Below are positions 49,214 to 59,330 of a stretch of 64,000 nucleotides of DNA, piece after piece. The notes under the pieces are model-generated. The model worked only from the letters and a program-made list of their open reading frames with translations. It did no database searches and was not told where the DNA came from. The stretch spans positions 4,570,501 through 4,634,500 of the forward strand of contig WPIO01000026.1 in the NCBI GenBank assembly GCA_009760855.2, in the 5' to 3' direction. The stretch is from Cristatella mucedo (Eukaryota > Bryozoa > Phylactolaemata > Cristatellidae). Position numbers and translations under genes: made by a program. Numbering within the stretch: the stretch's first letter is position 1; each line of letters starts with the position of its first letter.

Positions 49214-49884
49214 ATATCTTTAAAAGTTAGGTCTTTTGATTGTGTACAGGATACTACTACCGGACATGAAGAACCACTACCTAAGAAACCCATTAGAGCA
49301 TTGGTTTTAGGTCCTAGTGGATGTGGTAAGACACAGTTAGTAATGAATTGGATATTTTTAGGAAAATTAAAGTATGATATCTGTACTATTATTGCACCAA
49401 ATTTATATCAGCCGATGTATCGTTTACTTATGTAAATGACAAAAGAAAGCCCTGCTTACGTTTGGGTTAATGGAGTAGATGAAATACCAAATGTCGACTC
49501 GTATAAGAAATGTGAAAATTTTGTTGTACCAGATTATTTGATGACTGAGGATCAGTCTAAAATATCAGATTATTTTACTAGGGGGAAACATAAAGGATTG
49601 AATGTATTTTATCTTGCTCAAGGATTCACTAATATTCCTAGAAGAGATATAAGAAATAATATAAACTTTATAGTAATCTTTAAACAAAATAAAACTGATA
49701 TAGAATACATTCGCGAGTCTTATGTTGATGATATAGGAAACAAGAATTTAAAGATTGGATCGATTCTAGCACAAGGAAAGAATTTGGTTATTGTGTTATA
49801 GATCTAACTAAAACTGAAAACAATGGAAGATTTTGGTCTGTTGATGAAGAAGGAAAACAACTAATAACTATTTTCAATACTTAA
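49214..49884 (+). pseudogene. Packaging ATPase (FtsK/A32-like), lost start, stop and frameshift
   Basis: Genome-packaging motor ATPase of the Polinton/adintovirus morphogenesis module. Walker A GPSGCGKT is at 49310-49333. The distal part (49436-49801) has the ISDYFTRGKHKGLNVFYLAQ block, with the sensor-like Gln, typical of these ATPases. Three breaks are visible. The motif-predicted start codon is ATA (49214) after AATATAGG. TAA occupies 49433-49435 in frame. A shift near 49780 moves the last ~35 codons (ending at TAA 49884) into another frame. The Walker B region reads FVVPDYLM, lacking the usual acidic pair. No active protein is expected. Confidence 0.78.
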
Positions 49885-49894
49885 TAGGAAAGGA

Positions 49895-51106
49895 ATGATT
49901 AACGGAAAGTTGCATCACAGGAAAAATAGAAAATACGAAGGTAGTGTTCAAGAAGCTCTTGATTTAGAAGACTTATATAGTAATTTGGAGAAGTTAAATG
50001 TTGCGACAATACTTAACAATAGTGAAGAGATAGCGAGAATAGAAGCTGAGATTGCTGCTAGAGATCAGATAGAACATAAACTAAATGAACGTGCTTTAGA
50101 GCATTCAAAAAATGATTCAGGTGGTGTTGATTTTAATAAACTTAGAGTAATGAGACCTAAACTTGCAATTCAAATGGAGACTAATAAACTAATTGAAAAG
50201 GCGATACAGCCTAAACCTAAAGAACCTCAAGATGCTTCTTTAGTTTTGGAAAAAGCAATTGCTGATATTAAATCTGGTGAACATAAAAAAGCAATTAACA
50301 GAATAAATCAAGCGAAGACTCGTGCAGCTAATCCAGAAATAAGAGAAATTCTTGATGGTGCTCAAAAAACAGTGGCAGAAGGTTTTAATGTTAATCCATC
50401 TACTGGTACTCCAAAGATTAACAAAGGATCTATAAAAGAAGTTGAAACAAGTACTACAAGTACACCAAAGAAAAGAGGGAGAAAAAGAAAAACTACTTTA
50501 CCAACTGTAAGTGTTATAGAACCTGTTATAAGTACCCCAAAGAAAAAAGGAAAAAAAGTAAAACTGCTTTACCAATTGTAAGTGTTATAGAACCTAGTAT
50601 AGAACCCGATGAAAGTGTTATAGAACCTAACACACCTCAATTTACAACTGCTATAGAAGATACTTTACCTACAATTATTGAACACCCGTGGGTTATTAGA
50701 CAAAAATTATTTGAAATTAGCATTAGACCTAATACAAGAAGAATGTCATCCAAAATGAAAGAAGATATAAAGAAAATTACAGAAGATAATTTTGTAGAGA
50801 GTCTTTATAATATCAAAGAAGAATTAGAGAATGTAGAAGAAAAAAAGAAGTATAAAACAACAAATTATTCTTGACCATATAAAATCACTGCAACCTAAAT
50901 CAGGAGAAGGATTAAAAATTGTTCCAGTGTTTGTTAATAGTGATAAAGAAGTGTTTAGTAAGATTGATTTATGGTTGAGAGAGCTTGCTGCTGGAAATAA
51001 AGGAGTTGTAAATTCAATAAGTGCTGCTGTAGACTTTTTAGCTAGATCTAGAAAAGCACCAAAGTCTTACGTTGCAAAAGTAAATAATCTTTTATTTAGT
51101 ATATAG
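49895..51106 (+). pseudogene. Lys-rich putative core/DNA-binding protein, two homopolymer frameshifts
   Basis: The first 228 codons (49895-50581) are helical and charged (AITERI-like coiled segments). A tandem unit follows, built on TPKKRGRKRKT then LPTVSVIEP, like histone-H1/AT-hook tails. In the second copy of this unit a one-base shift in an A-run diverts the frame to a stop at 50579-50581. The original frame continues from about 50557 to about 50855. After another A-rich slip it continues to TAG at 51104-51106. This gives roughly 400 codons in all. Position between ATPase and penton fits a minor virion or core protein. The start follows AATAGGAAAGG. The stop TAG is part of the next gene's TATATAG motif. 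Confidence 0.6.
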
Positions 51107-51109
51107 AAA

Positions 51110-51970
51110 ATGAGTGATCTTTTAGGTATTACAAAAGACATACTTAAGAATGTTGAAGTTATTAGAAAAAGTAGTCAAGCAAGTAAAGAAGGGTATGTGT
51201 TCAATATTATTGGAAATTCTAGTCCACTTAGTCTTCGTGTTAATAATCCTATTTTATTTAGAAACAAAAAACCTAAAAGTTTGTTTTAAGAAGTTTGTTG
51301 GAATCAATTCCATAAAAATATTACTACTTCCAATAATACTTTTGTTTATAGAAATGCTGGTGGTTCAGAACAAACTGTAACTATAGAACCAGGAATTTAT
51401 ACCGTTGATAGTGATGACCTAAACACTGGTATTGTTGATAGAATTAATAATTATATTACTCAATCAGGATCAACAACTGATAAGTTTGTAGTTGGTGTTG
51501 ATACTGGTACTGCACACTCATGGATTACTATGCCTGTTGGATGGAGTTTTATTGCAAGTAAATCTTCTATTTCTACAGTGCTTGGTTTTACTAAACCTGC
51601 TTACACAACGGATAGCAAGTTTTCAGAGTCATATACAAATATTACTCCCACTGTTTGCACTCCAAATAAAAAGTTTTATTCTGAAGAGCAGGTAAGTATT
51701 GCAGATGTAAAACTCGTTCTTTTTAATTGTAATCTAGTTGCTCCTGGAACAAGTTATATAAATGGAAATCAAACTCAAGCTTTAAGAAGTTTTGGTTTTG
51801 ACTTTTACCCATGGGATACAATGGTTTACGAACCAAACACGCTTGAATACCACAACATTTCTACTGAAACTATTAGTGATATAACTGTTGGAATTACTGA
51901 TCAAAACTTGAAGTTGTTAGATTTTGGTGGTGAACAAATTGCTGTTGTCATTAAAATTATTGAAATATAA
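51110..51970 (+). pseudogene. Penton-like (single jelly-roll) capsid protein 1, in-frame TAA
   Basis: A 286-codon frame beginning at ATG 51110 after TATATAGAAA is broken only by TAA at 51287-51289 (codon 60). The layout is that of Polinton minor capsid proteins: TIEPGIYTVDSDDL then IVDRINNYI (the PxGxY...L...IN strand-loop), LGF, a KLVLFNCNLV strand, and near the C-terminus VGITDQNLKLLDFGGEQIAV. It resembles the next two genes in plan. Vertex (penton) or minor capsid function is inferred from family and from its place upstream of the MCP gene. Confidence 0.62.
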
Positions 51971-51977
51971 TATAAGG

Positions 51978-53051
51978 ATGACAATAAGATTAACGGGTAC
52001 TTCTTCTTCAGATTACAAAACATTATATCCTCCGATTAATTTAGGAGAAAAATCTGGATACAATGAAATTGGTTTAAGAAGAATAGAAAATACATATGTA
52101 AACATGACTATATCAAATATCTTTAGGGGTGTAAACGATAGACTTTGGTTTAAGTTTTCTCTTGGGGATGTTGGTAATCCCCAATATATTGAAATTGATT
52201 TTGGAAAAGAAGCAAATGGTACTCCTAAAACTTCAGGAACTTATGACACTAATAAGATTGTTCTTGCTTTAAACGCAGCTTTAGCACTTAAGAAGAAAGA
52301 TCCTCCTCCTAATAGAGATGGAACTCCTGGTACTGGTGCTCCTACACCAGCATTATATAATGGAAGAGCTGGAAATGGAATAAGATTTAGTGTTGATACA
52401 GATGATAAAATAGTTATGCAAGTAGCTGGTGATAGCGTTGTTTTTCTTGGAGCCAACTCTTTCATTGAAAAAAACCCAGAATTTTATAGTATTGGAGATA
52501 CCCTAGGCTTTAACTCAAACGAACAGGGAACGTTTGACAGAGACATGGTTGGCGGAACACGATATGGAGCGGTAGAAAAAGCTATGTATTTTGCTGGAAC
52601 TTATAAAGCGTGGAACAAAATTATTCAACCCGATAATACTGGCGTAAAATGGATAAGTGTTGATTGTGATTTGGTTGATAAAAAACTTAATTATATAGAG
52701 ATAAGAAAAGGGTTTTTAGACCAATCAAAATCTTTATACGTTATTGATACCGATGATATTGCCCCAGGTCAAAAAGTTGATTTACATATTCCAAATGTAA
52801 TGTATCTACCGACAAGGGGTGATATATCGCAATTAGGTGGTATTGAAGTTATATTAACAGATCAAAATAGAAATAAGCTTAATACAATTACAGATATTGT
52901 GTTTACAATAGTTATTAGAAAAAGTAAAACAAGTATAGAAGATAGTATAGAAAAAAGTAAAACAAGTATAGTAGAGAGTATAGAAAAAAGTAAAACAAGT
53001 ATAGTAGAGAGTATAGAAAAAAGTAAAACAAATATAGGAAATGAAGATTAA
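51978..53051 (+). CDS. Penton-like capsid protein 2, repeat tail
   Basis: 357 aa from ATG 51978, chosen over an upstream in-frame ATG because TATAATATAAGG lies directly before it. The plan follows protein 1: an LGEKSGYNEIGLRRIENTYV N-terminal block, LNAAL helix, DTLGFNSNEQG, a WISVDCDLV strand, HIPNVMYLPTRGD, and VILTDQNRNKL. It is closely related to protein 3 (same GLRRIE/WLRRIE, DTLGFN, NVMYLPTRGD). Residues about 318-357 are four units of an 11-residue SKTSIVESIEK tail, apparently helical. The last 11 bp overlap the next gene. Intact. Capsid vertex or minor capsid role is inferred. Confidence 0.68.
   Translation: MTIRLTGTSSSDYKTLYPPINLGEKSGYNEIGLRRIENTYVNMTISNIFRGVNDRLWFKFSLGDVGNPQYIEIDFGKEANGTPKTSGTYDTNKIVLALNAALALKKKDPPPNRDGTPGTGAPTPALYNGRAGNGIRFSVDTDDKIVMQVAGDSVVFLGANSFIEKNPEFYSIGDTLGFNSNEQGTFDRDMVGGTRYGAVEKAMYFAGTYKAWNKIIQPDNTGVKWISVDCDLVDKKLNYIEIRKGFLDQSKSLYVIDTDDIAPGQKVDLHIPNVMYLPTRGDISQLGGIEVILTDQNRNKLNTITDIVFTIVIRKSKTSIEDSIEKSKTSIVESIEKSKTSIVESIEKSKTNIGNED
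52920..53040 (+). repeat. 33-bp tandem repeat carrying promoter-like TATAG motifs
   Basis: About 3.5 units of a 33-bp repeat, each with AAAAAAGTAAAACAAGTATAG and GAGAGTATAG. It encodes the 11-residue tail of penton-like protein 2. The last unit ends in AATATAGGAA immediately before the next ATG. Confidence 0.85.
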
Positions 53052-53901
53052 ATTGTTAGGAGCTTCAAACACAGATTATAAAACTAACTATCCTCCAATA
53101 ATGCTTGGTCCTAAATCAGGGTATAAAAAAGTTTGGCTAAGAAGAATAGAATTTACTTACACATATAAAAGAATTGTAAAAATTTTTGCTCTTGAAAACG
53201 ATATGCTTTGGTTTAAAAATAATCCTACAGCGGCTAATAACTATTCCATTTCTGTTCCTCCAGGTTATTATGATAGTGTTAGATTTGTTGCAGCATTAAA
53301 TAGAGGACTAGATGGTGCTGTATCACTCTACAACTCTTCACGAAGAGATAGTACTGGAATTGTTTTTAGTGTCGGTGAAGGTGATAAGATAGTTATGAAA
53401 GTAGTGGGTGAATATGTTGTTTTACTAGCAAGTGATATCTCCGGCGTTATTAATAACATTGGAGATACCCTTGGCTTTAATACAAAGGAACAAGGAACAT
53501 ATGCCCCTGATTATGATTATGGTGATGGAAGAGAAGAAGATAAAAAAGATGAAAAATCACATTACTTCGCCGGAACTTACACAGCATGGAATAAAATGAA
53601 ATCATCTAACTTCAATGACATTGAATGGATTAGTGTTGATTGTGACATAGTTAATCATCATCTTAATTATATAGAGAGAAGAAAAGGATTTTTAGAACAG
53701 ACTTCATCTTTATATACTATTGATACAAAAGATATATCAGCAGGAGAAAAAGTTGATTTACATATTCCAAATGTAATGTATCTACCAACAAGGGGTGATA
53801 TAGAAGGAATAAGTAGTTTTATGATTACTTTAACAGATCAAAATGAAAACAAACTCGACGCTATTAAAGATGTTATAGCTACAATAGAAATTTCAAAGTA
53901 G
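53041..53901 (+). CDS. Penton-like capsid protein 3
   Basis: 286 aa, intact, closely related to protein 2: YPPIMLGPKSGYKKVWLRRIE, a VPPGYYDSVRFVAALN strand-helix, IGDTLGFNTKEQG, EWISVDCDIV, HIPNVMYLPTRGD and ITLTDQNENKLDAI. It lacks the repeat tail and the Pro-rich loop of protein 2. It starts inside the 3' end of the previous gene after AATATAGGAA. Tandem duplication of the penton-like gene is the simplest origin. Confidence 0.68.
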   Translation: MKIKLLGASNTDYKTNYPPIMLGPKSGYKKVWLRRIEFTYTYKRIVKIFALENDMLWFKNNPTAANNYSISVPPGYYDSVRFVAALNRGLDGAVSLYNSSRRDSTGIVFSVGEGDKIVMKVVGEYVVLLASDISGVINNIGDTLGFNTKEQGTYAPDYDYGDGREEDKKDEKSHYFAGTYTAWNKMKSSNFNDIEWISVDCDIVNHHLNYIERRKGFLEQTSSLYTIDTKDISAGEKVDLHIPNVMYLPTRGDIEGISSFMITLTDQNENKLDAIKDVIATIEISK

Positions 53902-53910
53902 TATAGGGAG

Positions 53911-54485
53911 ATGGGGAGCTATGGAAGGATTGGACATGTGAATACGAGAGGAAAGTATCATGGGTCTGGAGTTTTAGATAAAGTACTCGATGGAGTTGGT
54001 AAAGTAACACCTGTTTTAACCGGATTAACTGGGCTTAGTATGAACATTGCCAACAAGGGAATTGAAATGCATCAAGCAAGGAAACTTACTGAGTTGCAGA
54101 CAAAGAAAGAAAAGATTGACCAGGAATATGCTAATAAACGAAGAGAACTTGATGACAAACTTGATGAGGAAAGAAGAAAGAAAGAACTTGAGTATGAGTT
54201 GGAGAAACGTAAAAAAGAAGAAGATTATGATAGAAAGATGAAAGAGATGGATCTTGAGATAAACGAGCAATGCTTGATAAACTTAAACCAAAAACTAAAA
54301 AAGAAAAAAAAAAGATAAAAATTGAAGATGAGGAAGTAGACTATTCAGAAGCTCTTAAAGAGAAAGATCCAAAAATATATAAATAAATTGATAAAGTAGT
54401 AAAAGATAGAACTATTGATACTTATACTCCTCAGAGAAGCGATGGATATGGTGGAAGTATAAGGAAAAAGATTGGAGCTGGTTAA
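53911..54485 (+). pseudogene. Coiled-coil protein, frameshift and in-frame TAA
   Basis: ATG 53911 follows GTATAGGGAG. Residues 18-50 are a Gly/Val/Leu-rich stretch (VLDKVLDGVGKVTPVLTGL), possibly membrane-active. Residues about 55-120 are a strongly charged coiled coil (KRRELDDKLDEERRKK). Near 54270 the frame slips, and the original continues in another frame to TAA 54483-54485, with one in-frame TAA at 54384-54386. It lies between penton-like and MCP genes and is likely a minor virion protein. Family unknown. Confidence 0.55.
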
Positions 54486-54529
54486 TATATTCAAAGTAAA
54501 TAAATTTTTCTTTTTTATATAGAGAAAGA

Positions 54530-56068
54530 ATGACGAATGCAGACATTAGTACTACAACTGAACTTGGATACCACGATTTCCCTGATTATAAACTTATAAA
54601 CTATCAGTTCAGAGAGTTTTATCCATCTGGTGTAAGAGAAGATGATACAAATGACAATAAATTGCTTACATTCACAGTACCAGGTGAACAAAAATTGTGT
54701 TATGTTTAATCCGATGGTTACCTTTTACTTGAAGGAAGGGTTGGTGGTACACCAGCAAATCTAAGTGATCCACCCACAACACTTAAGAGACAACTTGCTC
54801 TAGGATTAGTTAATAACGCTGGAGCATGGTTGTTTAGTAGTATGAGGATTAGACTTGGTTCAGAAGATATTGAAAGCCTTCCTTTGAAAGAAGCTGTTGG
54901 AACTGTTTCAACAATTATGGGTCTTCTATGCTATCCAGATGATTATAATAGAACTGAAGGACCTGCAACTGGATGGAAGAAGGATGAGGCAAATGAATTG
55001 GGTGATTTGACTTCAAATCTTGGAGCATATACTAGCCCTGAAGCTTCTAAGGCATCAACCTCAAACAACGGTTTGATCTATAGAAGGGGCCTTATAAACA
55101 ATACTGTTGAAGCAGACGCAGACGTTGGATCATTTACCATTGGAATACCTCTCGCAAGAATTTCTGGTTTCTGTGCTGATATGAATAATATTCTTTATAA
55201 TATTCCATTTACACTTGAACTTACTAGGGTTGGAGGAGATGATAAAAACTTTATCTTAACTGGAGATTCAGCAGCGGTTGGTACAACTACAAATACTATC
55301 ACAACTAAAGCACCTAATGCTACTTTTACAGGTGCTGCAAACGACGGTGCTTATACTACTTTCAGAGTTGCTATGTCAAAAATAAGACTAGTTGTTCCAT
55401 GTGTAACACCGAAAGAAAGTATTCAAAGATCACTTGCTGAATTTTCAAGTGTACAAGCAAACAAAATAAAACTAAACTATAGAGTTAGGCGACATGATTG
55501 TATAACTTTAACAAGTCTCAACCAATCAACTAGATACATTAAAACTCTACCAGTTCAAAATAACATTGATAAAGTTAGATGGTTAATCGTTGCCGCTCAA
55601 AATGTTAATAAATATGATAGTTACACTGGTAATCCTTGTACTTACAACCATTGTGATATTAAAAGTGTTTTCTTATACGCCCATGCATCAACGAAATATC
55701 CAATTGTTCAGAGAGAGTGTGAGTTTAAAAAAGGAAGGTGTTTTCAATCTTACACGGATTTCATAAATTTTAGAAAGCAGTATCTCGGTATTTATGAAAT
55801 TGTTGAACCTATTGGTGTTGGTTATAATGAATGGTTATCACTTTATCCAATTTTTGTAATTGATCTACAATACAATGACGAACCTCTTAGAGTATCATCA
55901 TCAATTGATGTGACCATTGAGTTCAATAGCAGTGCTATTCCAGCCAGTGGTATTATGGTTCATTACATATCTATTTGTGAGAATACTGCTGAACTAACTA
56001 CCAATGGCTCAGATGCTAGTTTCACTTGCGCCAAGGGTCGTATGGTTTATGAAGGAAAAGATTTTTAA
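54530..56068 (+). pseudogene. Major capsid protein (double jelly-roll-like, hexon equivalent), one in-frame TAA
   Basis: A 512-codon frame starting at ATG 54530 after TATATAGAGAAAG is interrupted only by TAA at 54707-54709 (codon 60). The length fits Polinton MCPs. Family-like features are the N-terminal HDFPDYKLINYQFREFYPSG, the FTIGIPLARISGFCADMNN block around codons 200-220 followed by LYNIPFTLELTR, and C-terminal beta-rich repeats with VTIEFN. Trimers of this protein would form the icosahedral shell. From codon 61 on no damage is seen, so the mutation may be recent or an assembly error. Identification rests on layout, gene order and weak motifs rather than a strong signature. Confidence 0.7.
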
Positions 56069-56092
56069 TGAATATCATAACAACTAAATATA

Positions 56093-57968
56093 ATGCAAAA
56101 AACAAATTTTATTCAAGGGTCTGATGAGTGGAAAAGTTCTATGAAGTTAAATATTGGAGGGTCGGAAGTGTATTCAGTTTTAGGTGATGATATGGTATTT
56201 GGCCCTCAAATTGATTGTGACATTGAATTAATTTCAAATAGAAAACTAAAAAAATATATTGCTAACTCTCATCCTATAAGGTTTCCTCAGATGATGTTTG
56301 GAAAAGTATTCGAGCCAATAGCAGCTAAATTTTTAGAAATGAAGTTGAATAGAAGTATTGAGAATTCAAATGAATGTTTTACTAGCGATGGGGTTTACCG
56401 CTATTCTCCAGACGGTATTATTGATGATTGCCAAGCACAATCTAGGCTTTCACTTCTATGCGGATGACACTCAGTTGTACCTTTGCTTTGATCCCTCCCA
56501 GCCTTCGAGCACCTCAAATTCTCTAAACTCACTTGCTGCATGCATTGATAACATCCGATCATGGATGGCAGCAAATTTTCTAAAACTAAACGATGATAAA
56601 ACTAACTTACTAGTTATGGGCAAACCTAGTGTTATTCAGAAATTGGAAAGGCTGACTTTCAAAATTGGCTCTGCCAGCATATCTCCAGTTGAATCAGCTC
56701 GAAATCTAGGTGTCATATTCCAAAGCGACCTCTCGTTAGACGACCACATCAGCTCCACAGTCAAATCAGCCTATTTTCAGCTTCATAACATTGCTAAAAT
56801 TAGGGCTTGTTTAGATAAGGATACCACGTCCAAGTTGGTCCATGCATTCGTGACATCTCGTCTCGACTTCTGCAACTCACTGCTTACTGGCCTACCAGCA
56901 TGTGCGATCAGGCGATTGCAGCTGGTGCAAAACTCTGCAGCTAGGCTTGTCTGTCGTGAGCGTCGCAGTTGCCACATTACTCCACTTCTCGCCGACCTGC
57001 ACTGGCTACCAGTCAAGCAACGGATTGACTTCAAGGTTTTGTCGCTCACTTTTAGGTCTCTTCATTCTATGGCTCCAGCCTATCTTTCAGATATACTACC
57101 CCATCAGGCAAAGCATCGTACCACTCGCTTTTCGGAATCCAACAGTCTAGAAATACCTCGTACAAACCTTAAATCCTTTGGAGACCGTGCATTTAGCTCG
57201 TATGCTCCCACAGCCTGGAACTCCCTCCCGACCTGCATCAGAACATCCCCTGACCTGACCACATTTAAAAGAAACTTAAAAACATACCTATTTAGGACAG
57301 CATTTAGTGGGTCCTTGTGATTCGTCCTCGATGTGCTTATGCGTGCTGACACTGTTCATGCTGCCACTAACCACATTTGCATGCTGACCCAGTGCATGTA
57401 ACCCCTAACCATGTTATTCATTTTGTTTGTTTTTCAAGCATGATTTTACTTACTATTCTATTGCGTATCACTTTGCAGCAAATGTAAAGCGCCTAGAAAG
57501 AGATTAAGTTCTCTGAGGGCGCTTTATCAAGTGCAATATTATTATTATTATTATTATTATCAAGATACCCTAATAGAGACAAAATGTTTATGGAGTAGAA
57601 CTATTGTAAAAGATTTTATCCCAAAACAATATATTGCACAATGCCTACTTGGTTTACACGTCTTAAAGCTTAGCAGATGTTTTTATAGTGAATTTGAAGT
57701 ATTCGTTCCAGGTTTGAATTGCTATGATGTACCTAAAGACTATGTTGCTGCAGGAACAGTTAGAATTCCAACAACTTATGAATTTGATATACCAATACGT
57801 GAACCTCTTTTTATGTTTTTACTTAAAGATGAAAAGTACTTTGAATTCGAATTTGATATAATTTCTGAATATGGTCGTTTTAACAATAAAAAAAAATTTG
57901 GTTATGATATCAAATATTACATAAAAAAATTAGAGATACAAGTAGTTAAAGAAGAAGATCCACTTTGA
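56093..57968 (+). pseudogene. YqaJ/lambda-exonuclease-like nuclease, split by a LINE
   Basis: The 5' part (56093 to about 56427) has QGSDEWKSSMKLNIGGSEV (the Q-x-S-x-E-W...G-S-E start of YqaJ nucleases), MFGKVFEPIAAKFLE with the conserved Glu, and YRYSPDGII with the catalytic SPDG Asp. A 1.1-kb LINE follows. The 3' part (about 57561-57968) resumes with LIETKCLWSR (the ExK motif) and YIAQCLLGLHVL. Together about 245 codons of nuclease remain around the insert. Such nucleases resect DNA ends for recombination or packaging. The gene is dead through the insertion, but its own sequence is otherwise well kept. Confidence 0.75.
56428..57560 (+). mobile_element. CR1/L2-like LINE inserted in the exonuclease gene
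   Basis: A 5'-truncated LINE starting at GCCAAGCACAATC in the RT palm. It is open for over 290 codons through YADDTQLYL and the ORF2 C-terminus to 57320, then the 3'-UTR, stem-loop and (ATT)n tail. A chance fusion with viral codons makes a 320-codon frame (56358-57320). It is the best-preserved LINE copy in the window and very similar to those at 26015 and 40116, so it is young. No clear target duplication, as is usual for this clade. Confidence 0.93.
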
Positions 57969-58038
57969 TTTTTAAGAATTATTCCAGTGGTTAAAGAAGT
58001 GTTAAAGAGATATAAAATATTAATAAATAATTATATAG

Positions 58039-58899
58039 ATGAACAAAAAGTTTCACAGCGAGGACTATGTATCGAAGAATAATGGTTTCATTCTTTCTGA
58101 TCTTGATGCAAATGGTAATAGAATTATAAACTTAGCTGACCCTGTAAATGACTATGACGCTGTTACAAAAGCCGATGCTGACGCTAACTTTGTTGTTAAT
58201 TCAGGAATAACAATGAATCTTGGAGGAAAACGTATTACAAATCTAGGAGCAGGTGTTAACCCTACCGATGGTGTAAACGTTTCACAAGTAAATAATTATG
58301 TTAAGAAGACTGGTGATACAATGTTAGGAGATTTAGACATGAATGGAAAAGCTATAGCATCTACTTATTGGAATTCTGGTAATACCAATCCAGTAGTCTT
58401 AAACGATGATTATTGTGTTACTTATGGAGGAATGAAAAGAGATGTATTATTGAAAGCATTTCCTTCAACAACAAATATCAATATGGGTGGATATTCAATA
58501 ACTAATGTTGCAGAGCCTGTAAACCCTTCTGACGTTGCTACGAAGAATTATGTAGATAAAACACTTAAAAAAATAACGGAAGTAATATCAATCTCAATGG
58601 ACCCTAAAGCATTAAATTCAATTTTAAATCTATCAACCCCATATTCATGGACAAATAAATTGTCTCCACCTATAATGATATTAAATGTTATGGTTGTTGG
58701 AGCATCTAATTGTGTATTTCTAAAACCTAATACTGATACAGCAGTAGTATCAGAAGATGTAAGAGCTATAAATACTTCAACAACAAGTATTAACTTAAAG
58801 TACTATGTATACCTCAATAGATTACCGACAGAGTATTACTTCGTTGATAGTACTGGAAAGCTAAAGGTAGACCTCTTGGTTAGTTATGTACCCTCCTGA
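58039..58899 (+). CDS. Tail-fibre-like repeat protein (putative attachment fibre)
   Basis: 286 aa, intact, ATG after TTATATAG. Residues 19-175 hold at least three copies of a ~30-residue motif: LDANGNRIINLADPVNDYDA, MNLGGKRITNLGAGVNPTD (with V-S-Q-V-N), and MGGYSITNVAEPVNPSD (with ATKNYVD). The consensus G-x-I-x-N-(L/V)-x-(D/E)-P-x-(N)-x-x-D-A-x-x-K-x-Y-V is known from bacteriophage tail fibres, where it forms trimeric beta/coiled shafts. Residues about 185-286 form a separate beta-rich end (GASNCVFLKPN, NLKYYVYLN) that could be a knob. A receptor-binding role is inferred by analogy. Confidence 0.68.
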   Translation: MNKKFHSEDYVSKNNGFILSDLDANGNRIINLADPVNDYDAVTKADADANFVVNSGITMNLGGKRITNLGAGVNPTDGVNVSQVNNYVKKTGDTMLGDLDMNGKAIASTYWNSGNTNPVVLNDDYCVTYGGMKRDVLLKAFPSTTNINMGGYSITNVAEPVNPSDVATKNYVDKTLKKITEVISISMDPKALNSILNLSTPYSWTNKLSPPIMILNVMVVGASNCVFLKPNTDTAVVSEDVRAINTSTTSINLKYYVYLNRLPTEYYFVDSTGKLKVDLLVSYVPS

Positions 58900-59317
58900 A
58901 AAGTATAGATGAACTATTAAAGCTATTAGCTCTTCTAACTTTGTTGCTTTATACTTACCTTTAACAATTGGAAATAATTTAGAAATGCAACAGATGGCTT
59001 CATGATCTAAACAATGATGCAAAGAAGTAGAACAACATTGTTTTTTAAGTGTTTCTTAACCAGTGAATACAGTTTAGTTGGTTTTTCTTTTTTATAATAA
59101 TTAGAATTTATGTTACAGTACGAACAGACTATGCAGTGGTTATTACGAAAAAGGCTAGAATCAAATTCAGTTTCTTCCATATCTTTATCACAGATACAAC
59201 AACGTATTTCATATTCCTGTATTGGCCTTTTCTTTTTGGTTTACAATATGGATGACCTGTTTCAAGGTATTCAACTTCACTAAACGTGCTTAAGCATGTA
59301 TCACAAAATATTTCCAT
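58861..59317 (-). pseudogene. Cys/His-rich zinc-finger-like gene, two frameshifts
   Basis: ATG 59317 follows CTATAGAG. The first frame has FCDTCLSTF and HPYC. After a slip near 59230 the next frame gives CCICDK and CIVCSYC. After another slip in an A-run near 59045 a third gives CCSTSLHHCLDHEAICC and ends at TAG 58861. These form one former ~150-codon protein with at least four CxxC/CxxH metal-binding pairs. It overlaps the 3' end of the fibre gene tail to tail. A regulatory or nucleic-acid-binding role is possible. No family assigned. Confidence 0.5.
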
Positions 59318-59330
59318 TCTCTATAGAATG
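59316..59330. promoter_or_regulatory. Bidirectional start motif (back-to-back ATGs)
   Basis: The two divergent start codons (59317 minus and 59328 plus) are separated by only 10 bp holding CTCTATAGA, so one palindromic CTATAG core serves both the zinc-finger-like gene and the integrase gene. Confidence 0.65.

Noticed and set aside
51150-51380. 76-codon hydrophobic frame within penton-like gene 1
   Set aside because: It is an out-of-frame shadow. The structural-protein frame spans the same bases with only one stop.
52920-53040. CRISPR-like array
   Set aside because: The repeat is directly tandem without spacers, in frame and coding, and this is an animal genome.
56358-57320. 320-codon frame as a viral gene
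   Set aside because: Only the first ~23 codons are viral, in the wrong frame for the nuclease. The rest is the inserted LINE ORF2.
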